From: an uncultured Flavobacteriaceae bacterium
GTDB lineage: Bacteria; Bacteroidota; Bacteroidia; Flavobacteriales; Flavobacteriaceae
DNA: 64,000 bases
Assembly: GCA_947500435.1 (NCBI GenBank)
Contig: CANMRV010000001.1
Location: 682,001-746,000 of the forward strand
Direction: 5' to 3'
The notes below the pieces were generated by a model. It was not told where the DNA came from. It was given only the letters and a program-made list of their open reading frames with translations, and did no database searches. Below are positions 27,877-36,447 of this stretch, piece by piece. The number at the start of each line of letters is the position of its first letter. The stretch's first letter is position 1. A program made the translations under genes and the position numbers.

Positions 27877-28002
27877 TATAACCATCCTGCTAATCGCATT
27901 AAAAAACTCCATTTCCATCCTCCTTTCCCTAAAATCCTTGAATGCTAATCCTCCTTATATCATTGATTTGTAAATAGTTAATTAATTTTTATCAAAATGT
28001 TT

Positions 28003-28047
28003 CCTTAATGTTAAGGAGTTTTTAAAAGTCAATTGTTGTATATACAA
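28003..28047. promoter_or_regulatory. Palindromes upstream of the DUF4956 operon
   Basis: CCTTAATGTTAAGG (28003-28016) and TTGTATATACAA (28036-28047) are perfect short palindromes, 70-115 bp before the operon start. They could be operators. I see no gene or other structure in the rest of 27877-28117. Confidence 0.35.
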
Positions 28048-28117
28048 GAGCGCAGATTATGTTATCGACGAAGCACTCCCTAGCAATTCATTTTTAACTT
28101 TATCTAAACACAAAACC

Positions 28118-28825
28118 ATGTTCGATTTCACTAATATGCATAGCAATCTTGAAGGAGCAAGTCTCTGGAATATTATCAGTATTGCGCTTATTGCATTTGT
28201 ATTGTCTTCTTTGATTGCTGTGACCTTTGAGAAGACTTCACAAGAAATAGACCGGCCTCGATTTTTTATTCAATCGCTTATTTTGATTGCCATTCCGGTG
28301 GCAACTGTTATGCAGGCTATAGGAGATAGTTTGGCCCGAGGTTTGGGTATGTTGGGCGCTCTGGCCATCATACGTTTCAGGACGACCCTAAGAAGCCCAC
28401 GAAATATGGTTTTTATGTTTGCTTCTATTGGGGTGGGCATTGCCGCAGGGGTTTATGGACTTTTAATAGCCTTAATAGGCACGATAGGTTTTTGTTTAAC
28501 CGTTTTCATACTCCATTACTCACCCTTAACCAAGAACGAATATGTCATCGGGTATCTTCAATTTCAATTTCCAACCGATGCGTCAAAAACTTTAGAAAAT
28601 GAGCTTAGCCTAACGCTAGATGAACATTGCAGTAAAGCCATCTTGCTTAACTATCGCATAAACAGTAAAAAAAGGAAGGATGAACAAAAAGGGATACCCT
28701 CTTTTGAATATAAAATCAGAATACAAGATAGAAATAAGGCGACAAGCCTTGTGAATATCTTAACAGAAAAAATTGGTGTTTTGAACGTAACCTTAAACTT
28801 CAAAGAAGACTATGAAAAAATTTAA
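28118..28825 (+). CDS. DUF4956 integral membrane protein
   Basis: A 235-residue inner-membrane protein. About four transmembrane helices lie in residues 12-150 (IISIALIAFVLSSLIAVTF; FIQSLILIAIPVATVMQAI; MVFMFASIGVGIAAGVYGLLIALIG, split across two helices). The loop GMLGALAIIRFRTTLRSPRN is typical of DUF4956 and recalls the MgtC family. A soluble domain of about 80 residues follows. DUF4956 proteins are best known beside VTC-domain and CotH genes, and their biochemical role is not established. Here the gene overlaps the HlyD-like gene by 14 bp, so the two are coupled. Confidence 0.85.
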   Translation: MFDFTNMHSNLEGASLWNIISIALIAFVLSSLIAVTFEKTSQEIDRPRFFIQSLILIAIPVATVMQAIGDSLARGLGMLGALAIIRFRTTLRSPRNMVFMFASIGVGIAAGVYGLLIALIGTIGFCLTVFILHYSPLTKNEYVIGYLQFQFPTDASKTLENELSLTLDEHCSKAILLNYRINSKKRKDEQKGIPSFEYKIRIQDRNKATSLVNILTEKIGVLNVTLNFKEDYEKI

Positions 28826-29819
28826 TCTTGCTTACGGTGTAGCATTTGCCATAGTTATAGTATTACTTTTCTGCATGGCATTTGACATGGATGATTCGGT
28901 TACATTCTACGGATTTGCAGAAAACAAGGAAACCGAAATAAACATGGAAAATTCAACCGAAATAAAAAGGATACATGTTACAACCGGTCAAAAGGTAAAG
29001 AAAGGTACGGTAATGCTAGATGTAGTTTCTTCCGATCTATCCGTACAGATTAGTAGCACCAATTATCAAATAGAAGAATTACAGACCAAATACCAACTTT
29101 GGAAATCTGACCTCGACTGGCGTATCAGCCAATACAAATTAGAGCTAAACGAAAAAACCAGTAAGATTCAAGCTGAAATCGACCAATACAGTGCTCAACT
29201 AGAACAAAATATAAAACTGGTAGCCAATATGGACAAGGGTATTGCTTCCAATACAAAATTAGGCACTACAAGCAATCCTATTTCACTTAAAATAAAGGCA
29301 CTAACAAAAGAACGCAATTATGCTCGCAGCATTATAAATACTGAAATCAGTAAGCTGGAAAGTGAACGTTTTGCAGATAACAACCCCTTACTTTCTCAAA
29401 TAAAAAGTCTTGAAAGAGAACAAGAATATTACGAAACGAAAAAAGAGAGTCAAACGATAGTAGCACCCTCCGATGGACTTGTTGGAAGCATACAATGCAA
29501 GGCCAATGAAAATATACCTTCCTTTCAAACCTTGATTACCTTTTATGATGAAAGTCCAACTTTAGTCATCGGCTACATTCATGAAGAACATATGTTGAAA
29601 GTGAATGTAAACGATACAATATCGATTTTTTCAACCACTAGACCGGGAATAGAAAATATCGGAATCGTAAGAACCAGAGGGTCGCGTATCATAGAAATTC
29701 CGCCTCGACTTCGTAAGATAAAAGAGCTAATTACCTATGGCAGAGAAATCATTATAGAAATTCCACCAGACAACCCGTTTCTGCAGAAAGAAAAAGTAAC
29801 ACTAAACCTAAGAAGCTAA
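28812..29819 (+). CDS. HlyD-family periplasmic adaptor (membrane fusion protein)
   Basis: A 335-residue periplasmic adaptor anchored by one N-terminal helix (LAYGVAFAIVIVLLFCMAF). A lipoyl half-motif (EIKRIHVTTGQKVKKGTVML) comes before a long coiled-coil hairpin (about 80-215). The second lipoyl half (IVAPSDGLVGSIQC) and a beta-barrel domain follow. Adaptors of this kind bridge an inner-membrane pump to a TolC-like channel. Here the upstream inner-membrane partner is a DUF4956 protein and not an ABC, RND or MFS pump. A TolC-like gene follows within 6 bp. Confidence 0.85.
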   Translation: MKKFNLAYGVAFAIVIVLLFCMAFDMDDSVTFYGFAENKETEINMENSTEIKRIHVTTGQKVKKGTVMLDVVSSDLSVQISSTNYQIEELQTKYQLWKSDLDWRISQYKLELNEKTSKIQAEIDQYSAQLEQNIKLVANMDKGIASNTKLGTTSNPISLKIKALTKERNYARSIINTEISKLESERFADNNPLLSQIKSLEREQEYYETKKESQTIVAPSDGLVGSIQCKANENIPSFQTLITFYDESPTLVIGYIHEEHMLKVNVNDTISIFSTTRPGIENIGIVRTRGSRIIEIPPRLRKIKELITYGREIIIEIPPDNPFLQKEKVTLNLRS

Positions 29820-29824
29820 ACCAA

Positions 29825-31117
29825 ATGGGGCACAAGATGTTAATCTGGATTAAAATAGATAGAATCCAGAGGTTTAGTTTAATTCTAACCTTGTTTCTTA
29901 TTATCCTTTTTTCAACAGTTGCGAACGCTCAGCGTATCGTAACGGTAGACGATTATTTGCATACCATCAGAGAATCAGGGCAAGTAAAGGGCAATGCGTA
30001 TAAACTGTCTTTCTTAAAGGAATACAATTATCGACTTCCTTTAATCAAAGGCGTTCAACTAAGGACAGAGACCCGTGATTTTCTATTGAACAGACAAGAA
30101 TATTCTATGCGAATACAACCAACTAGCCTTGGTGCTATTTCCAAACAAAAAAGGGTGTACCGTAACAAATTAGATATAGCAAGCCTTGAAACTGATTTGC
30201 ATTTTAACGAGCAGTTGGAAAAAAGATATTTGCAAATAGTGGATTATCTTTTTATCACCGAATTGACGGAATTAACCAAAGAAAGACAAAAACAGCTTAT
30301 GGATAAGTCTAGAATTTTAAAGGAAAGTATGTATGATATCAACTTCGATGTAACTGAATTGATAGATGTCGAGGACCAGTTATCGGCTATTGAACTAAAA
30401 TTGCAAAACCTAAAGGAGGTGCATCAAAAACAATTGACCGAAATGAAGCAAATAGTGAACAGCATAAGGGATTCGATTGGGTTTAATTTTGATGACCTTA
30501 TAAATCCTGAGCAGATTATAGAAAAATCGAACGCTACATATTCTAGTGCTGAACCTTTAAAAATCAGACTACAAAAGTTAGAATTGAGCACCTTAATCAA
30601 TGAATTGGAGCTAAGTTCAGCAAAATCAAATCAGTTATTGGACTTTGTTCAATTACAATACCAAGGAGGCGATGACTTTATATTCCAAGAGAATGTTTCT
30701 GTTGGAATTGGTTTTAATTTGGACTTTGCGAGCAATAGGCAACGCAAAGGAGATTATTATTTTGACAAGCTAAATGAAGAAATTAAACTAACAAAGCTTG
30801 AAGAAGAGATAAGTTATTCGCAAAAGAAGGAAATGCTTGATTTCAAAGAGGCAATCAGTAATTTCCTCTCCACGCAGAATAAAATAAAAAATGGAAGTAT
30901 TATACCTATTTATGAAATATATCAAAACATGGAGGGTGCTCCGCCATTACTGTTAGTAAAACTAAAGCTATTACTGAATGAAAATCAAATTGCACACGTG
31001 CAAGCGAAATACGAATTGTATACCAGTTATATCAGAACGCTTTCGGTTCAAGAAATTCTATTTCAAAAACCATTGAGGAATTATCTTTCTGCTAGTAACG
31101 CTTATATTAATCCTTAA
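29825..31117 (+). CDS. TolC-like outer-membrane channel protein
   Basis: A 430-residue protein with a signal peptide (LILTLFLIILFSTVANAQ) and two long helical repeats, as in outer-membrane efflux proteins. Stretches rich in heptad-like helices lie at about 95-235 and 270-400. Sequence likeness to TolC is weak, so the call rests on signal peptide, helical pattern, length and position after an HlyD-like gene. It completes a DUF4956-HlyD-OMF operon. A later in-frame ATG (MLIWIKIDRIQRF, at 29837) is an alternative start. Confidence 0.75.
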   Translation: MGHKMLIWIKIDRIQRFSLILTLFLIILFSTVANAQRIVTVDDYLHTIRESGQVKGNAYKLSFLKEYNYRLPLIKGVQLRTETRDFLLNRQEYSMRIQPTSLGAISKQKRVYRNKLDIASLETDLHFNEQLEKRYLQIVDYLFITELTELTKERQKQLMDKSRILKESMYDINFDVTELIDVEDQLSAIELKLQNLKEVHQKQLTEMKQIVNSIRDSIGFNFDDLINPEQIIEKSNATYSSAEPLKIRLQKLELSTLINELELSSAKSNQLLDFVQLQYQGGDDFIFQENVSVGIGFNLDFASNRQRKGDYYFDKLNEEIKLTKLEEEISYSQKKEMLDFKEAISNFLSTQNKIKNGSIIPIYEIYQNMEGAPPLLLVKLKLLLNENQIAHVQAKYELYTSYIRTLSVQEILFQKPLRNYLSASNAYINP

Positions 31118-31166
31118 TAATATTTGATTAAATCAAGCCAAGAAAGAATTAAAGTTTGATATTAAA

Positions 31167-31204
31167 AGGTAGTTACATAATACAAACATTTTATGTAACT
31201 ACCT
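31167..31204. terminator. Bidirectional hairpin between convergent genes
   Basis: AGGTAGTTACATAA (31167-31180) and TTATGTAACTACCT (31191-31204) form a perfect 14-bp stem with a 10-nt loop. It lies between the rightward TolC-like gene and the leftward VOC gene and probably ends both transcripts. Confidence 0.8.
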
Positions 31205-31297
31205 CTCTTTAGTCTTGGTTATACTTTTTAAAATATCACTTTGATGTCAAATGGCCTTACTTGTTATATTTAATAAAGCCCAACCTTAATTTTTTTT

Positions 31298-31711
31298 CTA
31301 GGTAGAGAAAACCTCATTCGAATTTTTAAAGCTTTTAAACTCAATCATATATCCGTTCGAGTCGGTAATGAAAAAGGAAAGATGTTCGCCAACCTTATCT
31401 TCCATAAAAGTTACTTCAGTAGTGACGTCTTGATTTGATTGAAACAATTGGCTATACAGTTTACCCCATTCTTCAACAGATATAATAACGCCAAAATGAA
31501 AAGATGGTAAAATAGTATCGCCCAACTTGTAGCTCTTATAATCAAAGTTGAAATCGCCAGCTTCAGTAAAGGTTAACTGATGGTTGTACAAGTTAATGTC
31601 ACACCACTTGTCTGCTTGTCGGCCATTTGTAGCACCGAGAATATTTATGTAAAAGGCTCTTGTGATTTCTATGTCTTCACAAGGTAATGCCAAATGAAAT
31701 TGTGCTTTCAT
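31298..31711 (-). CDS. VOC-family (glyoxalase/dioxygenase-fold) protein
   Basis: A 137-residue protein of the vicinal oxygen chelate fold, with paired beta-alpha-beta-beta-beta units: FHLALPCEDIEITRAFYINILG at the start and EHLSFFITDSNGYMIEFKSF at the end. The metal ligands would be His in FHLALP, His in FHFGV and Glu in IEFK. The substrate cannot be told. I use the ATG at 31711 (MKAQFHLALP), whose ATGA overlaps the NUDIX gene stop; an upstream ATG would add eight residues inside that gene. It is last in a leftward series that starts with the polyamine genes. Confidence 0.82.
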   Translation of the reverse strand: MKAQFHLALPCEDIEITRAFYINILGATNGRQADKWCDINLYNHQLTFTEAGDFNFDYKSYKLGDTILPSFHFGVIISVEEWGKLYSQLFQSNQDVTTEVTFMEDKVGEHLSFFITDSNGYMIEFKSFKNSNEVFST

Positions 31712-32124
31712 AATATACTGGTTAAGGTTGGACAATTTTTAAAATACATTTTTACAGCTTTTTTATCTTCTTTATCTAAAAATGGAAAAGCTTCTCTCCA
31801 TGGTATCCATAGTACCTTGACAAATTTTTCTGGTTCAAGAATACGGAAATCGCTTGATTTCGTTTTGAATACAAAATAGTGCTTTACTAAAAGCTGTAAT
31901 TCTTTCTGTACGCTTTGCGTTGATAAAAAAGATAATTTTTTGACCTTCACTTTTAATCCTATCTCTTCCTTAGTTTCTCGTTTTAAGCTTTCAACTAATC
32001 GTTCTTTTTTCTTTTTAATGCCCCCCGGAAGGGTGTAAAGTAGTTGGTCTGCCCTTTTTTCCATAACTAGGAGACACCCTTGGTTTACAGCTAGCAAACG
32101 AGTTTTATTGATGATTTGTATCAT
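31708..32124 (-). CDS. NUDIX hydrolase
   Basis: A 138-residue NUDIX pyrophosphohydrolase. The Nudix box is complete: G-x5-E-x7-R-E-x2-E-E-x-G-L, reading GGIKKKKERLVESLKRE then TKEEIGL. It cleaves a nucleoside diphosphate linked to another group; the exact substrate is not predictable. It overlaps the VOC gene by 4 bp and follows the 102-residue gene by 26 bp on the same strand, so it is probably part of the polyamine-gene transcription unit. Confidence 0.9.
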   Translation of the reverse strand: MIQIINKTRLLAVNQGCLLVMEKRADQLLYTLPGGIKKKKERLVESLKRETKEEIGLKVKVKKLSFLSTQSVQKELQLLVKHYFVFKTKSSDFRILEPEKFVKVLWIPWREAFPFLDKEDKKAVKMYFKNCPTLTSIL

Positions 32125-32150
32125 TATTCAATCTTGTTTAAATCATCATT

Positions 32151-32459
32151 TTAATCAACCATGTCTTCTGGGTCGGGTTCCACTACTGCGGCTGGATCGT
32201 CTTCATCAAAGTCTTCATAATCAGTCTTGTCATAATTCTCCATCGTATACTCCAACTTTTCACTAATCTTCACTAAATATTTGGTATCGTCAGTCAATAC
32301 TTCAACAGCTTCAATACGTTCGCCATTAGCATTGCGAAAAGAAATGATGTCGAGATCATCGTACCCATCGGGATAGCGCTCTACCGTAAGTTTTAACACT
32401 TCAGGAGTTAGTTTTTTGAAATCAACAATGACTTTTCTTAAATGTGCGTGTTTGTCCAT
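32151..32459 (-). CDS. Small acidic conserved hypothetical protein
   Basis: A 102-residue protein that I do not assign to a named family. The core (about 5-80) has mixed alpha/beta character (VIVDFKKLTPEVLKLTVERY). The C-terminus is a disordered acidic tail (DYEDFDEDDPAAVVEPDPED). It lies 2 bp downstream of the deoxyhypusine-synthase-like gene and is surely co-transcribed, so a link to polyamine use is possible but unproven. Confidence 0.75.
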   Translation of the reverse strand: MDKHAHLRKVIVDFKKLTPEVLKLTVERYPDGYDDLDIISFRNANGERIEAVEVLTDDTKYLVKISEKLEYTMENYDKTDYEDFDEDDPAAVVEPDPEDMVD

Positions 32460-32461
32460 AA

Positions 32462-33436
32462 TTACATATTTAATAGGTAAGCAAATATTAATGGGGCTAC
32501 TATGGTAGCATCACTCTCAATGATAAACTTTGGGGTACTGATGTCTAATTTACCCCATGTGATTTTTTCATTTGGAACCGCACCGGAGTATGAGCCATAA
32601 CTTGTAGTTGAATCGCTTATTTGACAGAAATAACTCCAGAAAGGTGTATCTGTATAATCCATGTCTTGATATAACATAGGTACTACACAAATAGGAAAAT
32701 CACCAGCAATACCACCCCCTATTTGAAAGAAACCAATGCCATTTTCTGAATTGTTGGTATACCAATCTGCAAGGAAGGTCATATATTCTATTCCAGATTT
32801 CATAGTGCTTGCTTGCAGCTGACCTTTAAGAACATAGCTTGCAAAAATATTCCCCATGGTACTGTCTTCCCAACCTGGACAAATAATGGGCAAATTCTTT
32901 TCTGCCGCGGCGTACATCCACGAGTCTTTTAAATCTATCTCGTAGTATTTTTCTAAAACCCCTGATAATAGCATTTTATACATGTATTCATGAGGCAAGT
33001 AGCGCTCTCCTTTATCCTCTGCTTCTTGCCATATTCTATAGATGTGTTCTTGCAATCTTCTAAAAGCTTCTTCTTCGGGAATACAGGTATCCGTCACCCG
33101 ATTTAAACCCTGTTCTAATAAAGACCATTCTTCATCTGGGGTCAGGTCTCTATATTCAGGAATACGCTTATAATGAGAATGCGCTACTAAATTCATTATG
33201 TCTTCCTCTAAGTTTGCCCCTGTACACGAAATGATGTGTACTTTATCTTGCCGTATCATTTCGGCAAAAATCTTACCTAGTTCTGCTGTTGACATAGCTC
33301 CTGCAAGGGAAACTAACATCTTGGCCCCATTATCAAGCTGTGCCTCGTATCCTTTCGCAGCGTCTACCAAAGCAGCAGCATTGAAATGCAAATAATACTT
33401 CTCGATAAAATTAGAAATGCTTCCTTTAGTATTCAT
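32462..33436 (-). CDS. Deoxyhypusine synthase-like enzyme
   Basis: A 324-residue member of the deoxyhypusine/homospermidine synthase family, NAD-dependent enzymes that transfer an aminobutyl group from spermidine. Seen are the NAD-binding SCTGANLEEDIMNLVAHSHY, the FFQIGGGIAGDFPICVVPM segment and the lysine-containing WGKLDI, equivalent to the catalytic lysine region. Bacteria lack eIF5A, so in bacteria the family more likely makes polyamines or modifies another target. I use the ATG at 33436 (MNTKGSISNF), which overlaps the agmatinase gene by 11 bp. An earlier ATG would add a basic stretch with no family match. Confidence 0.88.
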   Translation of the reverse strand: MNTKGSISNFIEKYYLHFNAAALVDAAKGYEAQLDNGAKMLVSLAGAMSTAELGKIFAEMIRQDKVHIISCTGANLEEDIMNLVAHSHYKRIPEYRDLTPDEEWSLLEQGLNRVTDTCIPEEEAFRRLQEHIYRIWQEAEDKGERYLPHEYMYKMLLSGVLEKYYEIDLKDSWMYAAAEKNLPIICPGWEDSTMGNIFASYVLKGQLQASTMKSGIEYMTFLADWYTNNSENGIGFFQIGGGIAGDFPICVVPMLYQDMDYTDTPFWSYFCQISDSTTSYGSYSGAVPNEKITWGKLDISTPKFIIESDATIVAPLIFAYLLNM

Positions 33437-34367
33437 CTTCTTCGAATTTTGAGCTTGTCGAGCTCGGTTGATACGTGATATCATATGTATTGTCATAATT
33501 CTCCTCGGCATCTTGCCCCTTGAACTTATAACTCAACATTTTATAGTACAGTTTAGCGGCGAGAAAGTCTGAGGACTTATCTACATTGTTCGGACATAAT
33601 TCAACAATATCAAACCCAACCACATTCTTTTCTGCAAAAACTTGTTTTAAGAAATCTAAGGTTTCATACCAAAACAAACCTCCTGGTTCAGGAGTTCCAG
33701 TACTAGGTAATATAGAAGGGTCGAAAGCATCTAAATCGAATGTTATAAATACATTCTCCGTCATTTGGTCTATAGCAGCATCCATCCAAGTATCATCTAT
33801 TGCCATCTCGTGAGCAAAAAAGGTTTTATCTAAATCCATTACCGATTTTTCTTTGGCATCCATAGAGCGAATTCCCACTTGAATTAAATTAGTGTTTTGA
33901 CTAGCTTCATAAACGGCACAAGCATGATTACACGCACTACCTTCATAGCTTTTTCGTAAATCGGCATGTGCATCGATATGCAATACCGTTAGATTGGGAA
34001 ACATTTCGTTAAAAGCTCTGATTGTTCCAATGGATATGGAATGTTCTCCTCCAAAAATGGTAACAAATTTGTTCTTTTTAATGAACCTTTTAGTTTCTTG
34101 ATGTACAGCATCTACCATGGCCTCTGGTGTAGCATTTACAGTAACTGGTTCGGTTAGATAAATACCATTTTTGTATACCTCTGAATCGGTTTCTATGTCA
34201 TATAGTTCCATATTTTCAGAAGCTTCCAAAAAGGCTTCAGGCCCTTTGTCAGAACCTTTTCCCCAAGTACTTGTTCCATCATAGGGTACAGGAATTAAAA
34301 CTATTTTTGAAGTGTCTAAACCAGCATAATTTTGAGAAATACCGGCAAATGTGGAATTAGTTTTCAT
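33426..34367 (-). CDS. speB: Agmatinase (ureohydrolase family)
   Basis: Hydrolyses agmatine to putrescine and urea. The 313 residues carry the binuclear manganese motifs of the arginase/agmatinase family: GGEHS, DAHADLR and DLDAFDPS. The loop PSTGTPEPGGL is typical of agmatinases and less like arginases. Position directly after the arginine decarboxylase gene (14 bp gap) supports the agmatine pathway. A second ureohydrolase at 48684 belongs to histidine degradation. Confidence 0.93.
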   Translation of the reverse strand: MKTNSTFAGISQNYAGLDTSKIVLIPVPYDGTSTWGKGSDKGPEAFLEASENMELYDIETDSEVYKNGIYLTEPVTVNATPEAMVDAVHQETKRFIKKNKFVTIFGGEHSISIGTIRAFNEMFPNLTVLHIDAHADLRKSYEGSACNHACAVYEASQNTNLIQVGIRSMDAKEKSVMDLDKTFFAHEMAIDDTWMDAAIDQMTENVFITFDLDAFDPSILPSTGTPEPGGLFWYETLDFLKQVFAEKNVVGFDIVELCPNNVDKSSDFLAAKLYYKMLSYKFKGQDAEENYDNTYDITYQPSSTSSKFEEDEY

Positions 34368-34381
34368 GATGTTTTTAAGAA

Positions 34382-35854
34382 TTATGAGTATGATGCTTTT
34401 AATACTTTTGATATTTCTTTACTATTGGCCGATACTTTTTCAAGGGCCTTGTTGACTTCGTAATCATATCCTAAGATGGACAGTAATTGTTCAGATGTTT
34501 GTTGTTCTGCAAATACTGAGGTTGTTAATTCCCCATGTTCATTACGGTCTATTATTATGTGTTTTGGAGCCGGAATTAAACAATGCTGTAAGCCGCCATA
34601 ACCTCCTATGCTTTCTTGATATGCGCCTGTATTAAAAAAACCGATATATAATGGCTTTTCTTTATTGAATTTTGGCAGGTAAATAGCATTCATATGCTGC
34701 TCGCTATTATAGTAGTCATCACTATCGCAAGTGAGTCCACCAAGAAGGACACGTTCGTATTCTTTGTTCCAACCATTGATAGCTAGCATTACAAAACGTT
34801 TATTGATAGCCCAGGTATCCGGCATTGTAGTTATGAAAGACGAATTAATCATATTCCATTTTTCACGGTCGTTTTGTTGTTTCTGATACAAGATTTCATA
34901 AATGTTACCGCCACTTTCGCCTACGGTAAAGCTGCCGAATTCTGTAAAAATATTTGGAACTGCAACGCCAGCATCATCACAGGTTTGCTTGATAAGCTGT
35001 ATGATTTCATCTATCATATAGGCGTAGTCGTAATCAAAAGCCAAAGAGTTTTTTATGGGGAAACCGCCGCCTATATTAAGACTATCTAGACTAGGGCATA
35101 TTTTTTTTAAGTCTACATATACCTTCATGCATTTTTGCAGTTCATTCCAGTAGTAGGCATTGTCATTGATACCCGTATTGATAAAGAAGTGCAGCATCTT
35201 CAAATTAACTTTCGAATTATCTTTAATCTCTTTGTTATAAAAGGGTAAAATGTTTTTGTATCCAATACCTAATCTGGAGGTATAAAATTCAAACTTTGGT
35301 TCTTCTTCAGAAGCGATGCGAATACCAATGTTATAGGTATCATTGATAGCTTCGCTAAGCAGATTGATTTCTTCATAATTGTCAATAATGGTAATACAGT
35401 TTTTATGCCCATTATTGATAAGTCTAGCAATATTTTGAACGTATTGGTCACGTTTAAAACCATTACTGATGACATAAATATCATCGCTAATCTTACCATG
35501 AGCTTTAAGGTTTTCAATAATATCAATATCAAAGGCAGATGAAGTTTCTATATGAATGTCATTCTTTATCGCCTCATCTAACACGTGTTTAAAATGAGAA
35601 CTCTTTGTGCAATAGCAATAGTTATAACTGCCTTCGTAGTTGTTTTTTTTTATTGCCTCTGCAAACCAAGATTTAGCTCGGTTGATATTATCAGATATTT
35701 TTGGTAAGTAAGTGAATTTAAGTGGCGCTCCATATTGCTCAACAAGGGCCATTAAGTCTATTCCATGGAAATGTAGTTCGTTGTTTTTTAGGGTGAACTC
35801 TTCCTGTGGAAAATCAAAAGTTTGGTCGATAAGGTCGACGTATTTTGTTTTCAT
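34382..35854 (-). CDS. speA: Arginine decarboxylase (PLP, fold type III)
   Basis: Converts arginine to agmatine. The 490-residue protein has an alanine-racemase-like PLP barrel. The likely PLP lysine is in YCYCTKSSHFKH near the N-terminus, the phosphate-binding glycines in LNIGGGFPI, and a C-terminal catalytic cysteine in GGLTCDSDDYY. It is shorter than E. coli SpeA (about 650), as is usual in Bacteroidota. The ATG at 35854 (MKTKYVDLI) is preferred over 35896, whose extra 14 residues are hydrophobic and unlike the family. It heads the decarboxylase-agmatinase-synthase unit. Arginine-rich leader frames lie upstream. Confidence 0.92.
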   Translation of the reverse strand: MKTKYVDLIDQTFDFPQEEFTLKNNELHFHGIDLMALVEQYGAPLKFTYLPKISDNINRAKSWFAEAIKKNNYEGSYNYCYCTKSSHFKHVLDEAIKNDIHIETSSAFDIDIIENLKAHGKISDDIYVISNGFKRDQYVQNIARLINNGHKNCITIIDNYEEINLLSEAINDTYNIGIRIASEEEPKFEFYTSRLGIGYKNILPFYNKEIKDNSKVNLKMLHFFINTGINDNAYYWNELQKCMKVYVDLKKICPSLDSLNIGGGFPIKNSLAFDYDYAYMIDEIIQLIKQTCDDAGVAVPNIFTEFGSFTVGESGGNIYEILYQKQQNDREKWNMINSSFITTMPDTWAINKRFVMLAINGWNKEYERVLLGGLTCDSDDYYNSEQHMNAIYLPKFNKEKPLYIGFFNTGAYQESIGGYGGLQHCLIPAPKHIIIDRNEHGELTTSVFAEQQTSEQLLSILGYDYEVNKALEKVSANSKEISKVLKASYS

Positions 35855-35925
35855 TCGTATGATGTAAAAAATTAGAAAATGTAAGATTTGCTCCAAAGAG
35901 CAGATGAGATTAAATTTCTAATGCA

Positions 35926-36096
35926 TCAGATACGGAATATGAAAATGGTAGAGGGCACAAAAAGATTGTGCTCCAATCGAAGTATAGTAGTAAGTGTTTC
36001 AGAAGTCAGCCTGAGTATTCGGTTCCCTATCCCTAGGGCAGCTTTCGAAGTAGACTTCCTTATCCTCCTAAGCCCGAACATGAAAATAGTTTTCAT
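35926..36096 (-). CDS. Possible 56-codon leader ORF upstream of speA
   Basis: On the minus strand, 71 nt before speA, an ATG at 36096 opens a 56-residue frame that starts MKTIFMFGLRRIRKSTSKAA and ends IFIFRI. Codons 10, 11 and 13 are AGG, so three arginine codons fall in four. A 10-codon frame (MSSSDERIAK, 36100-36132) ends 3 bp before it. A leader peptide that senses arginine or polyamines is one reading; a small basic protein or chance frame are others. Only its position and Arg content support it. Confidence 0.4.
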   Translation of the reverse strand: MKTIFMFGLRRIRKSTSKAALGIGNRILRLTSETLTTILRLEHNLFVPSTIFIFRI

Positions 36097-36132
36097 AGTT
36101 CATTTGGCAATGCGTTCGTCTGATGAACTCAT

Positions 36133-36447
36133 TATATAATAAATGTACTAAAAAATTGAATTGAGACTGTTTTTTGATATAATTTTCGATAATTGACATT
36201 GTTTGTATCCAAGACCCTACTAATTCTTAGGGTTAGCTATACATTTAAAAGAGCACATAGACATCATTTACCTGAAGAGGGTCAACTACACATATACTTG
36301 ACGATAAAAGTTCAAATAATCCAATTTTGACTTAATTATACGAGTTTAACTAAACTCAGAATTATTTAAACTATTTAATTGAGCTTATCTAGTAGAATAA
36401 ACGAAAATGCCGGAGTTAATTAGCTTTCATGAAACATTACTTTCCTT
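36133..36447. other. Noncoding spacer between speA leader and integrase gene
   Basis: An A/T-rich stretch without a credible gene. A small hairpin, CCCTA (36219-36223) with TAGGG, stands out. The promoter of the speA unit should lie near its left edge (TACATTTA on the minus strand is a weak -7 match), and the 3' end of the integrase transcript at its right edge. Confidence 0.4.

Noticed and set aside
35888..36139. Plus-strand frame upstream of speA
   Set aside because: No protein-like pattern; it lies antisense to the leader frames and the speA leader.
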